In this document: positions 1-12,379 of the stretch, one piece after another
Layout of the letters: every line of letters begins with the position of its first letter
Position numbering within the stretch: position 1 is the first letter of the stretch
NCBI GenBank assembly: GCA_003024785.1
Contig: PUQB01000083.1
Span: 1-64,000, forward strand
Source: Selaginella tamariscina
Lineage: Eukaryota > Streptophyta > Lycopodiopsida > Selaginellales > Selaginellaceae
DNA length: 64,000 bases
Reading direction: 5' to 3'
Made by a program: the position numbers and the translations under genes
Notes under the pieces: model-generated
What the model was told of the DNA's origin: nothing
What the model saw: only the letters and a program-made list of their open reading frames with translations
Database searches by the model: none

Positions 1-922
1 TTCGTTGTGGTGTGTGTGTATATGTATATAAATATGATATTGCAACAGGAAAGTGACAAGATTCGGTCACCGATACCGGTACCATGTAGACTCGGTGCCG
101 CACTGTACCGTATAACTAGTGGTGCCGATCTACAAGTGATTAGTGAGAAGTTTGGAATCGGGGTTAGCAGCTCACAAAGCTGCATTACTGATACAATCAA
201 AGCCATTAACCAACACTTTGGAAGCCGATTAACTTTCCCCGTGGAGAAAGGCTAGACCAGGTTGTGTGCGTATGTGTATGTGTATGTATATAAACTTATT
301 AATACTACGAAAGTAGTATGTGTGTGTGATATTGATACATATGATATGCCTGACTTATGCTGATGCTGCTCTCTCTCTAAGATTACTGATAATATGTTAA
401 TCAAAACAGGTTGTTTCAGGATTCATAGACAAGTGTGAGCTTGTGAACTGTGCGGGGGCAACGGGTACAACTGATGTTCAAGTCATGTCTTCATCCGGGT
501 TAGACATAACTGGCTGTTCAATCGCTGTACAGGGAATATGCGACACTTCTCATCGTTTCCTAGACGTTTATTGTGGAGTTTCTCAAGAAGAAAGGTATAT
601 ATGTATCCATATTATTATGTTAAATGGCAGATTATATTAATATGATTAGTAGTATTTAATTTATATATTTTACAGACGGCAGGGATTGCTCCGTGCAAAG
701 AATATGTTAGATTCAGTTTCAGATGAGTCTAAGTACTACTTAGTTGGTGAGGAGGGGTATCCACTTCTTTCATGGCTTTTGGTCCCATACATCGAGTCTG
801 ATATACCTTTGATGGCCGATAGCTTCAACAGGTGTGTGTATATATGTTTACATTCGCATATATATTACACACACATACTTATATATTACATTACTCTGGC
901 TAGTATCTATGTTATAACTAAT

Positions 923-983
<61 letters not shown>

Positions 984-1345
984 AGCTTTAGTTATTACTA
1001 TTATTATCAAAGTTTTTATGTGATTTTGTTTAAAGGAGGCATGAACTGGGAGTACTGCACGTTAAGGAGAGTTTCACAATATTAAAGGAGACCTTCAAGA
1101 TATTATCAAAGTGTGTAAAGCATAATGTGAGCTTTGTGCCAAGGATAATCACGGCTTGCTGTGTTCTTCACAACATATTGATGGAAAGGGGCGAGATTGA
1201 CGTTGAGAATATTCTAAGAAATAGTCAAGGTGCTGCTGACGAGGATGGTAGTGGTGCTGACGTGGGCGCTGCATTTGCTGATGAGGATCAAGGCTTTGAG
1301 CTTCGTGATCACTTAGCTGAGATGTTCTTGCACAGAGACTTATGA
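1..1345 (+). CDS. HARBI1/ALP1-like transposase-derived nuclease, 5'-partial
   Basis: This is the 3' portion of a PIF/Harbinger-type DDE nuclease gene; its start lies upstream of the window. Four exons can be read: up to about 253-263, about 412-597, 676-828 and 1037-1345. Exon 2 carries the 'GF..' lead-in and the VQGICDTSHRFLDVYCGV block of the RNase-H fold. Exon 3 has LVGEEGYPLLSWLLVPY, and exon 4 has IITACCVLHNI followed by an acidic tail and TGA. Exons 2, 3 and 4 join in phase. Exon 1 meets a TAG just before a good donor at about 263; one extra base there would restore both phase and the family-typical join, so a 1-bp deletion is likely. The first catalytic Asp (GAID in the family) is replaced (GATG), and the second (GD.GYPL) reads GEEGYPL. 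That suggests a domesticated or inactive protein. Family assignment is firm; whether it is an intact gene is not. Confidence 0.75.
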
Positions 1346-2419
1346 GGTATGTATGTATACATTTGCAATTATCAAGTTTAAGAACTTCTACCTTGCGTCT
1401 GTACGTGTGTGTGTGTGTGTGTGTGTGTGTGACCACTTGAAAACTAATTTAATTTGTTATATATTTTACATATTTATTTTGACAAAACTGTCCATCTGAG
1501 TTTTGATAATTTTATTTCACTTTAAGTGAATAATAAATTTACATGTAATTATCAAACAATCCTATGTCATTTACTATTGAAAAAGCTTAGAATATGCCAA
1601 AACATAAAAACAGTGAGTATGCATGTGTCTCCTCTCTCTCTACACACACACACACACACACACATGTATGTATGTATATATTTGTGTTCTGCACGTAGAA
1701 ATGGAAATGCTCATCTTCCAACGTCTGTACTGATATGTCTGATCTCCTCAGTCTGTGTGTGTGCGCGCGTGTGTGTTTGTGAGAAAGAGGTGTACTTGCA
1801 GAAGCTATATTATGATAATCTTTACTTAATCAAATATGGACAATAATATATATAACCATATATAATATTATAATATCTCTCTCTCTATCTATATATATTA
1901 TATGTATGTGTGTGTGTGTGTCGACGTATACATCACATACACATTACAACACATACATGTTGTAATGATTATATAGTTCGCATATAATATCGCTGTGGAA
2001 TCATTTCACGTGGAAGTTTAAAAAAGGTCGCGATCTTTTCACGTCCATATACACAGATTCTCGTACACCTCTTTATGTTAAATATGCACGCGTAATATCG
2101 TTATATGACTTGTATACACAACACACACACACAGGAGGCGTGTGTGTAATGATACATATACTAACATATCACACACACATATACACACGCGGCTAAATTT
2201 GGTATGGCGGTGTGTGTGTGTTAGTTGTCTCTCTTAAATGCGACCTGACACATCTCCTTTAATTCCTCCATTTCATAGTCAGTCAATACACACATACACC
2301 TCTTTTCATTACACACCATTTCCTTCATTCTCTTGTTATATATAGAAATTTATAGGCATTTTTTCTAGATATATACACACACATACACATAGAGAGATCT
2401 ATATATATATTAAGGGAAA
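1346..2419. other. Intergenic spacer
   Basis: No coding signal beyond low-complexity frames. It contains GT/CA tracts at about 1405-1430, 1641-1665, 1908-1922 and 2120-2225, and AT-rich stretches. The last part presumably holds the promoter and 5' leader of the LTPG gene; TATA-like AT runs at 2398-2411 are too low in complexity to call. Confidence 0.5.
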
Positions 2420-2916
2420 ATGCGTGTATTATCTGGTATTTTCTGGGTCCTTTTACTACTTATATATGTCCATGGTGAAGACAAGGAGTGTACCGCTCGA
2501 CTTGGAAGAATACGGCCGTGTATGAATTTCATTCAAGGTAAATTTCATATATAATTTATTAATAAATATTTATGTTAAATTATTTATGTAAATAATAATT
2601 AAGGAAAAGGAGAGACTCCTGGGACAAGGTGTTGTAAATCGGTACAGTATGTATATCAACACACACCTGTTTGTCTTTGTGAGCTTCTTTCTTCAACTGG
2701 AGGACTTGCGTCAACGCCCGGGATTAATGTTACTAATGCTATTACACTCCCTTCTCAGTGTAACATTAATACAAATACAAGTGCATGTACAGGTAAATTT
2801 ATTTTATTTATTTATTTTAAAATATTTATTTATCTTTTTAAAATATTATTTTGGTTTAACTGTATTTCTTTCAGCTTTACTTGTTGCACGTAGCAGCAGC
2901 AGCAACCTGGACCCTG

Positions 2917-2951
<35 letters not shown>

Positions 2952-3053
2952 CGCACACACACACACGCGCACGCACGCACCTAACACGTTGGTTGAGCAG
3001 GTTTAGCAATTGCGTTTTCCGTGGCTGGACTTTTAATGGTTTTAGTGCAATGA
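2420..3053 (+). CDS. GPI-anchored non-specific lipid-transfer protein (LTPG-like)
   Basis: Four exons join in phase: 2420-2537, 2604-2792, 2875-2916 and 3001-3053, giving about 133 residues. The order is: an N-terminal signal peptide (MRVLSGIFWVLLLLIYVHG), the eight-cysteine LTP pattern, a short Ser/Asn-rich linker, and a C-terminal hydrophobic tail ending in VLVQ and TGA. Cysteines 1 and 2 are in KECTARL and RPCMNF, the CC pair is in TRCCKSV, the CxC is PVCLCELL, and cysteines 7 and 8 are in PSQCNIN and SACTG. A signal peptide plus a hydrophobic C-terminus is the usual architecture of LTPGs, which carry lipids to the cell surface for cuticle or suberin; the exact cargo is unknown. All splice sites are GT-AG. 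The third intron carries a CT/CA microsatellite. This is one of the few genes here with no frame damage. Confidence 0.85.
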
Positions 3054-4009
3054 GTGGAACCATGTCAGCTACAAATGACGGTCTATATTCCCATGACGTC
3101 CTTGTGTTGATAAGATTCTAATTAAAATATTGAAATAGTTGAGTTCCCTTTTATTCTATGTGACGTCTATGTATAAACGTGTGTGTGTGTGTGTTTATGT
3201 ATATGTGTACGCATACAGAAACTTCATATATGTATGTACTAAGTATGTAGAGTACCACATAGCATATTAATGTATATTGTATACATGTGTTTGTGTGTGT
3301 GTATATATATATTATATACATATACACAAGTGAAGTCTATGTATAACATGTGTATGTGTGTGTATAAATGTACACATACATATATATACACATGCAACTA
3401 AGTATTTGTACAATATATGTAGATTACTACATATCCTATTAATGTATGTCTGTTCATATATATGTATAACAAAACGCTATGCACACTGTTTTATTCTGAG
3501 TAAAGTCTGTGTGCGTGTGGAGTCTTATGTATACAGATACATTCATATATATATATACACATAACTAAGCAACATATGTAGATTGTATATGTACATATGT
3601 AGCATATTTGTCTATATATTGCATATGTATATGTACATATGTGGTATAGCATATTGTTTGTTTGTCTATATGTATATTGTATATGTGCACAAAACTCTCT
3701 AGGATCTGCTTAAACTCGTACTAAACACTATCAAAATATTTAACTCGTTAATGATAAAACAGTTTAACTGAGTTAATTATAATCAATACAGAGTTTAATG
3801 AGTTCCACATATATCTACATGTCATTTTTTTTTAACTTAAATTATCCTATTTAATGATTTTATTTCGGTTTTTAATTTACTTTATTTGTAAAGATAAAAA
3901 AAAGAGTAGTTATGTAAAGATAAAAAAAGAGTAGTTATGTATTCTCTTCTTCTCACATACAGAAGGTTCAAAACTAAGGGCGTGGTACAAAAAGAAGAGT
4001 CAATTATGT
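3054..4009. other. Intergenic spacer between convergent genes
   Basis: AT-rich spacer with diverged, repeated motifs of the type 'gtgtgtatgtgtac...catatgtagatt' (about 3176-3700), a local low-complexity expansion. It separates the 3' ends of the LTPG (+) and eEF2 (-) genes, so both 3' UTRs should lie here. No gene seen. Confidence 0.5.
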
Positions 4010-7000
4010 TTAAAGCTTATCCTCGAAATCAGTGATCGGAGGAATATCCGCCTTGATACCCTTCCTGCTTCGAATATTCTTCACTATTGCCCCAGACTGG
4101 CTTGTTGGATCCAACGGATCACTCATCAACATATCCCTGTTTTAAACAAACGCGTGTGTGTCAACATAGCACTCTTATATACATGGACTCGTGTGTGCGT
4201 GCGTGTGTTCACATAACTGATGTCTATATCTAATTATGAATATACAGATGTATATATAAACATATCTAATATCACATGAGTTTTACATGAACGTACCAGT
4301 GATCGAAAACACATTGGGGGAAGGCCTGCCCAGAGGTTGCAGCTCTAAGGTCGGTGCTGAATCCGAAGGACTCAATGACAGGCAGGTAGGCCTTAACATT
4401 GTAAAGAGGAGTACCAGGCCTCTGGACTTCCTCGATCACGTGTCCTCTCTTCTGGTTCAGCACTCCGTATATTCCTCCCAGTGCCTGCTCAGGTGCCTGA
4501 ATCTGTACATACAAACACATTATCAAGGAGTCCATATACATATGTACATCTGTTATGCTGTGTTTAGTACATACTATATACATGACTATTTAAACAAGAG
4601 TTTCATCTATACATGTAATGATGTATAGATAACCTGAAATTATATTCTTACCTCGACAAGGTAAACGGGCTCGAGCAACCTGGGCTTGCCAGCCAAGAGA
4701 GCAGCATACATGACTCTCCTAGCTGTGGGCATGATTTGCCCACCACCACGGTGAATAGCATCACTGTGAAGAACCACATCGCACACCTCGAAAGCGATAC
4801 CACGCATGTTCTCCTCAGCAACAGGACCCTCACGGGAAGCCCACTGGAAAGCTGCCACCACAGAGTCCTTGATCTCGTTCAGGTACTGTACTCCCTTACA
4901 CATGTCCACTACCAGATTTGGTCCCGTGGTTTCTGGACCAAATGCCCAAATCTTCTTCGCCAGGTCCTTATCCCACTGGAACTCCTCGGCCAAGATCTTT
5001 GCACGCACCTTAGGATCGTCCCGAGGACCAATTCGACCTGCAATCATGTATCCGTGCTTTATGGCATACGAATAATATATGTACTTTTAACGTAGTTATG
5101 TATGCTTATTGTCAACTCTATCTATAACAGAATAAAAACAACAGAGGCGTACCATCGTCAATGGCTTCAGGAAGCCCATCCTCAAGGGGACGAGCCTCAA
5201 AGTAGAGCCTGTTGTGCTTGTTGGGTGACTTACTCATGACCTGTCTGGACTTCTCAAGAACAGTCTCCCTAAAGGACACAACTGGCTCCGACTGCTTAAT
5301 CGGTGCTCCTCCCATGAAATCATCCACCAAGTCCTTGAGACAGATCTCCAGATGGAGCTCTCCAGCTCCAGCAATAATGTGCTCACCCGACTCAGCTATA
5401 GTACATACCACCATAGGGTCCGATTTGGCAAGACGTTTTAGACCCTACGCACACATAAAAAGTTAATATCTATTCGCATAGTGTATAATACAACAACATA
5501 TTATACTTGTTAATACTAACGCACACACATATACACATACCTCAACGAGTTTGGGCAAGTCGGAAGCAACCTTGCAACTGACGGCGACCCGGACAACGGG
5601 AGAAACGGAAAACTTCATAGCCCGGATAGGATGGGCGTCGCTCTCATTCTCATTGGTGAGTGTTGCATTCTTCGTGATGTACTGGTCAAGTCCGACCAGA
5701 GCAACAGTGTTACCGCACGGCACGTCTTCAACAGACTCCTGCTTCTTACCCATCCAAATAACTGTCCTCTGTACAGACTTCACATAGAGGTCCTTCTTCT
5801 GGCCGGGAATGTAGTTCGGACCCATGATACGGACCTTAAGACCGGTTGCTACCTTGCCCGAGAAGACACGACCGAAGGCAAAGAACCTTCCCTTATCAGA
5901 AGCCGGTATCATCTTAGAAACGTACAGCATGAGAGGACCTTCTGGATCACAGTTACGGATGGCGGTTGCGTACTTATCGTCCATTGGACCCTCGTACAGA
6001 TTCTCCACACGGTACCTCTGGGCTGTTGACGGGGAGGGAGGTGGAACACCATCATCTCCAGAAGTGCGTCGCTTGCTGGAAGCCACGTCTGCATCACCCT
6101 CTTCATCAAAGCTTTCCCAACAAGATCCTTCTCATCGGACTTCATCTGCATATACACATTCGTTACACATTGTTCCATTAGATACAATTAATACATTTGG
6201 CGGATATAGCTACATATATCCTATATACATGGGGTATGAGACGAATTATACGACCTGTATTACATACTAAAACATAGGAGTACCTGGATGTTAAGCTTCT
6301 GTAGCATAGGCCACAGCTTATCCTTCTGGTCATTCATACAAATGTTAATAATCTGCTTGATGGGGTTGTAAATGAACTGAACGAATCCACGTTGACAAGT
6401 GGACGCGCCAGTGTTCTTCGAGGTCCACTTCTTAGTACTGGGGTCAAAGTAGTTCTCACCCCAGAGCCTCTCCATCATTTTCTTCTCGTCAACATTAAAC
6501 TTAGAGGCGTACATCTTTGCAAAGTTGGTCAGCGTGAAGGCCCATCCGTGCAAACCAGCTGAGAAAGCAACGGTACCCTTCTCAGGGTACACCTGAACAT
6601 CACCCAGAAGCTTATCCTCGTAAGTGGCCATGATCACATTGGCATTCTCAATCACACGCTGGAATGTCTGGTAAGCCTCCTCTCCATCAACCTGTAGCTC
6701 GAGGAAGCACCTGTCCATCTTGTTGACAGTGAGAACAGGACGGATCCTCTCACCAAGTGCCTGCCTGAGAACGGTTTCAGTCTGGACACAGACACCCTCA
6801 ACACAATCCACCACGACTAGCGCTCCGTCGGTAATACGTAAGGCAGCCGTCACCTCGGATGAGAAGTCAACGTGCCCCGGTGAATCGATAAGGTTGATGA
6901 GGTACTCGTTTCCGTTTCGCTCTCCCTTGTAGTCCTTCAATGATGCGTCAGACATCTCATAGTACAGAGATATTCCAGTCGACTTGATGGTAATACCACG

Positions 7001-7760
7001 CTCGGCCTCATCGGCTCGGGTGTCTGTCATACGCACATCTCCTGCTACCTCCTGGGCGATAATACCCGCAGCCGCGACAAGGGAATCTGTCAATGTCGAC
7101 TTTCCTGCAATAACCAGTAAGGCATATATTAAAAGACCGAAGACAATACCAAAAACAGAATAAGCTCAATTATAAGTAGGAAAAATACTAAACTACCAAT
7201 GAACATAAACAAACAAACACTAAAAACGTACCGTGATCGACGTGAGCAATAACAAGACCATGTTACGAATGTTATGTTTCATGTCCATAATACGCCGCAA
7301 CTCTTCTGCCGTGAACTTCAACCTGAACGGAAATAACATAATAAGATAGCAAAAGCTAGCTATAACACAGAAACCTAAAATCTCGAAAGATAACTATTTT
7401 TATGAAGTGATTTTATGGAACGTGAACTCAGACAATCCTTTCTGGTGATTGTACTATATGAGCAATATTGGTATACTTACCCAATTAATATAATTAATCG
7501 TATATAACACTCAATCTGATGCAAACAGATACATGTTACAAGCCACATCTTAAAAACACTCGGTGAATACAATTTTATTTAGATTTTACAACAGATCAGA
7601 ATTTTCGTAAAAACAGAGATTTTGCGTCAGAAAATCACAAAAAAAGGAATTTCGCATCAAAAGACATACAGAAACAGTTATTTCACGATACACAGACACG
7701 AATTCATCGATCAATGAACACGAATTCACCAGCACCTAATTAGATCTACTGGCTTACCAT
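4010..7760 (-). CDS. EEF2: Eukaryotic translation elongation factor 2 (eEF2)
   Basis: GTPase that translocates the ribosome along mRNA in the cytosol. From 5' to 3' on the minus strand: ATG 7758-7760 followed at once by an intron; then exons about 7242-7323, 6284-7104, 5541-6145, 5153-5444, 4652-5037, 4297-4502 and 4010-4136 (TAA). Visible motifs are [12 protein letters not shown] across a splice junction (P-loop), RGITIKST (switch I), [10 protein letters not shown] (G3), VNKMDR (G4), the diphthamide-loop sequence DAIHRGGG, and the C-terminus FEDKL. The intron directly after the ATG is my reading of a good donor next to a well-placed ATG. Three indels break the frame at otherwise invariant places: about 7321-7323 (+1), about 7252-7260 (+2 or -1) and 6031-6040 (-1, in a G-rich run). 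The rest is near canonical, so this is more likely a working gene with sequence errors than a pseudogene. Confidence 0.93.
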
Positions 7761-7900
7761 CTTGTCCGGTTGAAGAACACTCCCAGATGAGAAAAAAGCC
7801 TCTCGGGGCGCGCGGATTCCGCTCAGAGAGCTGCCCTATATACAACCCTATCTATGGCGGCCGCCACCGGCTTGTAAACCCCAGCAAGCAGCCTTTCCAC
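7761..7900 (-). promoter_or_regulatory. eEF2 core promoter and 5' leader
   Basis: On the minus strand a TATATA box lies at 7837-7842, about 80 bases upstream of the eEF2 ATG, inside a locally GC-rich block (7796-7880) that contrasts with the AT-rich surroundings. Transcription would be expected to start near 7805-7812, leaving a leader of about 50 bases. This is inferred from spacing; no other element is claimed. Confidence 0.45.
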
Positions 7901-8538
7901 CGTCAGATCCCCACCACTGCGTACCGTCCGATCGAGATTTAATGTTAGGTCACGCAAGTGGATATTCGAATATACTTTCCTTTTTTGCCTACCACTGCGC
8001 CGTCGATGTCCACCGCTATGGACCGTCGGATCAAGAAGGTATTTGAATATTCTAATCTCTGGATTCGATATTAGGATATATTATGTGGATAATACAATTT
8101 TATGTATACTGTCAGGATTATTGTCTTACATACATAATTCATGCATATAGAGCCAATCAACTTTATGTAAGCTATTAAAGCTCCACATATATTGGATAAG
8201 AACAATGTATATAACACTACATTATAAAAGTATATAAACACTGGAATTAATGTACACATGAAAACAGAGATGACAGGACATTGGATTTCTCAATGTACAG
8301 TAATAAACAAACGCTGCATGAGCAATGTACATATATATCGGTTCCCTAAACGCAACCAGACAAAGCAAGACAAACACAAAAAAAAGAGGCCATTATGGAA
8401 GGACAAAAAAAATAAAAAACAATAAAAAATTTAAACGCTCTCTAAAAAAAAGAATATATCCTCTCTTCCAAAGTTATCTACGTGTATAATATAATCTAGC
8501 AAAAACCTTCGCATTTCTAACACATGTATAGTTCTTCT
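7901..8538. other. Intergenic spacer upstream of eEF2
   Basis: Upstream DNA of eEF2 and the 3' flank of the lectin gene. A-rich from 8370 to 8460. A moderately repeated phrase (a Y-C-A-C-TGCG start with 'ccgtc' words) occurs at 7910-7930 and 7990-8030. No coding exon seen. Confidence 0.4.
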
Positions 8539-9548
8539 TCAGCCTACAATCTCCTGGTAATCCTCGTTCCTCCTCTTACTCTTTATCAGTACCCACCCAG
8601 CCAGGAGAAACAACGTAACGCTGCCTCCGCATATAAATCCGACCAGAAGAGAGACGAGCAAATCAAACGTCGGAGCCGGATTGTCGTCCGGAGCCGACTC
8701 CGGAGCGACCAGTATCGGTCTGAGTCCCTGTACATAACCATTACGGTTCTTCACCGGGGGACCACTAGAGAACCTCCATGAGAAGATCTTGTGCTTCTGC
8801 GAGGCGTCCCCAGTAGAGGAGCTGAAGCCGACGTACATCCAGTGATTCCATACTGTAGAAAGGTCTATCTTGTGAGAGAGGAGTGGCGAATCCGGTTTCT
8901 TCTCGCGACTCTTGCTGATCCGAACCTCCAGCGCGTGTGTGGATCCATCGTAGTCTATCCAGGCGTAGTTTCTCGAGCCGTCGTTGAGCGTGACCGAGAT
9001 CTCCGATGCATTTGCGGTGACAGCCGACACAATCGTCTCCACGTCCAGCCCGACGTGGTTACTGTTGGGATCTCGGAGCTCCATGTTCATTACAGAGTCG
9101 AATTCCACCGCAAAAGTGTGGGGAGCTTTTGCGGCGCCCTCCTCCGGGCTCACCAGACCCAGCCACGGACCGCTCGCCCGATCGAGGTCTTGTCCGGTGC
9201 AATAACAAAAGCCAATCCGTCCCCGGCAAAGGAACTCATGGAGAACTCGAAGAAGGTGGACATAGACGCCGGATTACCGCCGGAATCCAGCAGATTGACC
9301 GGAATACCGTAGAGAAGCCTACCTACTGTGTTCTTGCGTGTTCCCGACACCTGCACAGCCATCCCATCCACCTGACCCTCGATCCGGACGAATTTCGCAT
9401 CGCCGAGAAGACTCAAGTCCTGCAGATTCTCCTCGAAATCACTGAAGTAGAACGCCGATGGCTCGATGTCATTCGCAGCTGCCGGCGGCGGCCGGGACGC
9501 CATCGCCAAGAACAGCAGCAGCAACAAGCGCAGATACTCCATGAGCAT
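8539..9548 (-). CDS. Membrane-anchored L-type (legume) lectin protein without kinase domain
   Basis: Single-exon gene. An N-terminal signal peptide (MLMEYLRLLLLLFLAMA) is followed by a legume-lectin fold: AFYFSDFEEN, then GRLLYGIPV, FFEFSMSSFAGDGLAFVIAP, HTFAVEFDSVMN, NHVGLDVE (metal and sugar loop region), WIDYDG and MYVGFSSSTG. It ends in a single membrane segment (LLVSLLVGFICGGSVTLFLLAGWVLIK), a basic cytosolic stub KSKRRNEDYQEIVG and a stop. No kinase sequence lies downstream, so it resembles the kinase-less lectin proteins of plants rather than a full LecRK. The lectin frame breaks once near 9156-9162: the upstream frame ends RGWVW-stop while the next frame continues with VSPEEG, which fits a 1-base loss in a G run. 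It probably binds surface carbohydrates; the ligand is unknown. Confidence 0.82.
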
Positions 9549-10186
9549 TCAAGCCCTAAAAAACAAACAAAAATATATTAAGTGGAAAAGCCATATATAA
9601 ATGAGAGGGGTTCGAACCCGGGGAGCAGTCAGAAAATTAATCTGTACGGTAATAAACAGCTGCATGGGCTCATCTCCATAGGATATGCTGGAGCCCCTCT
9701 CGTCGCCATGTGCTTTTAGTACGGTTCACATGCAACATTTAAGGTGGTCAAACCAATAATACGTGCTTAATATTTGTTAGCAATTACAAAAATAGCCCTG
9801 TCACGACCATATAATATGTGGCATACATGTCGTTAGTAACTGTAAATTATTATATATAACCCACAGTAATTCATTCATCAAAGACACGAAGTCTCTATTA
9901 CTGACGACAAGAAGCATCCACAGCTGGGCATGACAATAATTGTATATAGTAAACGGTAGTTTATCTGTCGTCTCAGCGAAACATATTAATTTTAAAGAAC
10001 GAAATAACTATATTATTATGAGAAAAATGGGAATAAACTCCCCATAAATAAGTTAACCCACAGTCTTTTTAGGTATTTGAGTTGAGACTTGTCTCACGAG
10101 CTAAGGAGTTGTACAGATGCGCCGGTTGCTGTTTGCCACTGAGCCTGATTAAACAGTTAATTACATCATTAAACGAACAATATATG
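9549..10186. other. Intergenic spacer with a tRNA T-arm-like fragment
   Basis: Contains the promoter side of the lectin gene. A 'ggggttcgaacccg' sequence at about 9606-9620 resembles a tRNA T-arm, but no acceptor, D or anticodon arms pair with it on either strand. The remainder shows no support for a gene, although the bHLH gene may extend to about 10080. Confidence 0.35.
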
Positions 10187-11744
10187 TTATATAATCACCT
10201 CTTCAGAATCATGCAGCAGCTCATTAAAACAATTCATCTCATGAACTCCTCCGAGAGCTGGAGCCTACAAAAGAATCGGGATCAGACTCTGTGGGTGTGT
10301 CTGCGTGCGTGTGCGTGTGCGTGTGTGAGAGAGAGAGAAGGAACGCATATACATCACATTATTTACCTCGTTCGTGAGGTATGTGTCAGTGTACAAGCTC
10401 AACGCAGGCTTAACCGCCGCTAACTTCATGGATAAAAACTATCAAGGAAACGAGTATGTTTTAACTTAATAACGTGAAAGTAAGAAAATAAGTTACCTCC
10501 ACTTGTCTTTGAAGAGATTGAACGTAGTTGATTATCTCATCTAACATCATAGCTTTCCCAGTAACCTGTTAACCAGTGTGTGTGATGTATATATTCATAT
10601 ATATAATCGTATAATGCGATATAAACTACCTTATTGCATCCGGGAACAAGATCCTGCAGTTTCTTCATCCGTGCACTAATTTTCTCACGACGTACCTGAA
10701 CGACAACAGAGAAAACGTTATTATAGAATATCTAAACCTTAAGCTTGAGAGCTTCAGGATTAAAAAATGCAAACATGTATATAAGACGTGATAAAAGAAA
10801 ACTGACCCGTTCAGCAAGGCTATGACTGTCGGTGGCCTGTCCACGCCTGGCCCGAACATGAATATAGTCTTGCTTGGGTGCGTCAGTAGTAGGTTTCGAA
10901 TTCTCCTTCCCAGGCTTCGAACCCGTGGTCTCTGTATTCTCGCTAGTACTCTGCTCCTTTTGCTTCCTATCCCTCGCAGCTCTTTTCTGCTTCTTACTTG
11001 GTTTCTCTTCTCCCCCCTCCGTATCCTGTAAAGAATTGTTCTATATATTAAAGCAACAACCGACCAAAACAACAGACAATAAGTACACTTTAAAACAGAG
11101 AAAGGCTTGGATACGTACATTCTCCAGAGCCAGCATTCGTATATTGGCACACACAGACAACATGTGTATGCACGTTAAGATTAAGATAAGCTCATTCGAC
11201 GGTTTAAGTAAAGATACGTTAAAGAAAAACATCTAACAATTAATAATGTTAGATAATGTGTATTTCGTTGTGGCAATCATAGTTTAAGTAAAAGCAACAA
11301 CCGACCAAGACAACAGAGAGGAGCTTTAGGTACAGCGTAAATTCTCCAGAGGAAACAGACATAACATCTGCTTCTCTCTCTTCTCTCTCTACAACCCCGC
11401 ACACACACAAGTCAAGATCTCTTAATAAAACATACCTTTGTCTGCTGGGAGGCAGTAATACAGGACAAATCCCTTGTGGGTCTGCGTTTCCGGGACTTAT
11501 CAACAGTGCTAGGGGGCGTGGAGACCAAATCCTGCTCAGCAGTGGGCGGATTCACAGCAAGCTCGGAGGATTGCGGAAGAACAACGGGAATGGTAGTCTG
11601 AATCTCGGAGGAGACAGCGGCCGGAGCATGACCTTCTAGAATCCCTTGCCAACAATCCCCATTTGTGAGCAACCGAGTGAAGGAGAACGCATTCTCTGGT
11701 GAATCCTCCTCCTCCTTGACAGGCTCCTTGGCGCTAGCCGCCAT
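10187..11744 (-). CDS. bHLH transcription factor, CIB/BEE/HBI-type
   Basis: DNA-binding regulator. Minus-strand exons: 11436-11744 (ATG at 11744; acidic, Ser/Thr-rich N-terminus [20 protein letters not shown]), 10807-11025 (basic [12 protein letters not shown] stretch, then [20 protein letters not shown]), 10630-10695 ([20 protein letters not shown]), 10497-10565 ([20 protein letters not shown]), about 10367-10435 ([11 protein letters not shown]) and a last exon starting near 10260. All junctions from exon 1 to exon 5 are in phase. The basic region has the His-Glu-Arg residues used for E/G-box contact, and [16 protein letters not shown] is diagnostic of the plant subfamily containing CIB1, BEE and HBI1 (light and brassinosteroid growth control). 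The C-terminal end is uncertain: a TAA at 10187-10189 closes the most natural reading. The second exon has no ATG of its own. Confidence 0.88.
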
Positions 11745-12289
11745 TCACTGCAGATTTCAATGCGGCTACTACTCCTAGAACACTAGAAACAGCCTACATT
11801 CTTTCACCAATATCTCTGGCGCTTGCCGCAGCTAATCTAATGAACAATCTAGATTTATGTATCTACATAAGACCTACATTGTCGATTCATCGGTTACCTG
11901 ATGGATCGCTACCTCCCACTCGTTCGTCCATGGTCTCCACACTCGTTCCTCCATAGCCGCCAAGAACCCTATGTAGCAATGCAGGGACCTGTGTTAGGGT
12001 TTTAGTCCAAGGGAGAAGCTCTTCTATGGAAAATTTTTTATATTTTATAGTACATGATTGTATATGTACGTACGTGTGTGTATGTGTGTGAACTACATGT
12101 TATACTCATATGGACACATGGATAATACTGCATATATGATTTTCATATATATATATATTGAGTTGATCTTAGTTGAGTTTTTACGGACGCACGCACATTT
12201 ATATATATACTTAAAATACTAATATTTTGGTCCTGCTTTCCTTACAGATGCGATGACATTTGTGTTTTATATTAAGTTTATATATATAA

Positions 12290-12340
<51 letters not shown>

Positions 12341-12379
12341 ATATATATATATATATATATTCCTTCAACTTCTCATTTA
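11745..12379. other. Intergenic spacer with CT and AT microsatellites
   Basis: Upstream region of the bHLH gene, with a telo-box-like TTAGGGTTTTAG at about 11994-12005, followed by the 3' flank of the lectin receptor gene. A (CT)n tract of about 43 bases followed by (AT)n occupies roughly 12292-12360. No gene seen. Confidence 0.45.

Noticed and set aside
3176..3700. Tandem satellite or CRISPR-like array
   Set aside because: Recurring gtgtgtatgtgta/catatgtag words are irregular in spacing and low in complexity; no constant repeat-spacer pattern.
6031..6040. Programmed frameshift in eEF2
   Set aside because: No such recoding is known for eEF2, and the same kind of 1-base break occurs in most genes here; sequence error is simpler.
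8071..8259. Small membrane protein
   Set aside because: Short AT-rich frame without conserved features in the spacer upstream of eEF2.
9606..9620. tRNA T-arm
   Set aside because: The GGTTCGAACC word is isolated; the flanks cannot form the rest of a cloverleaf on either strand.
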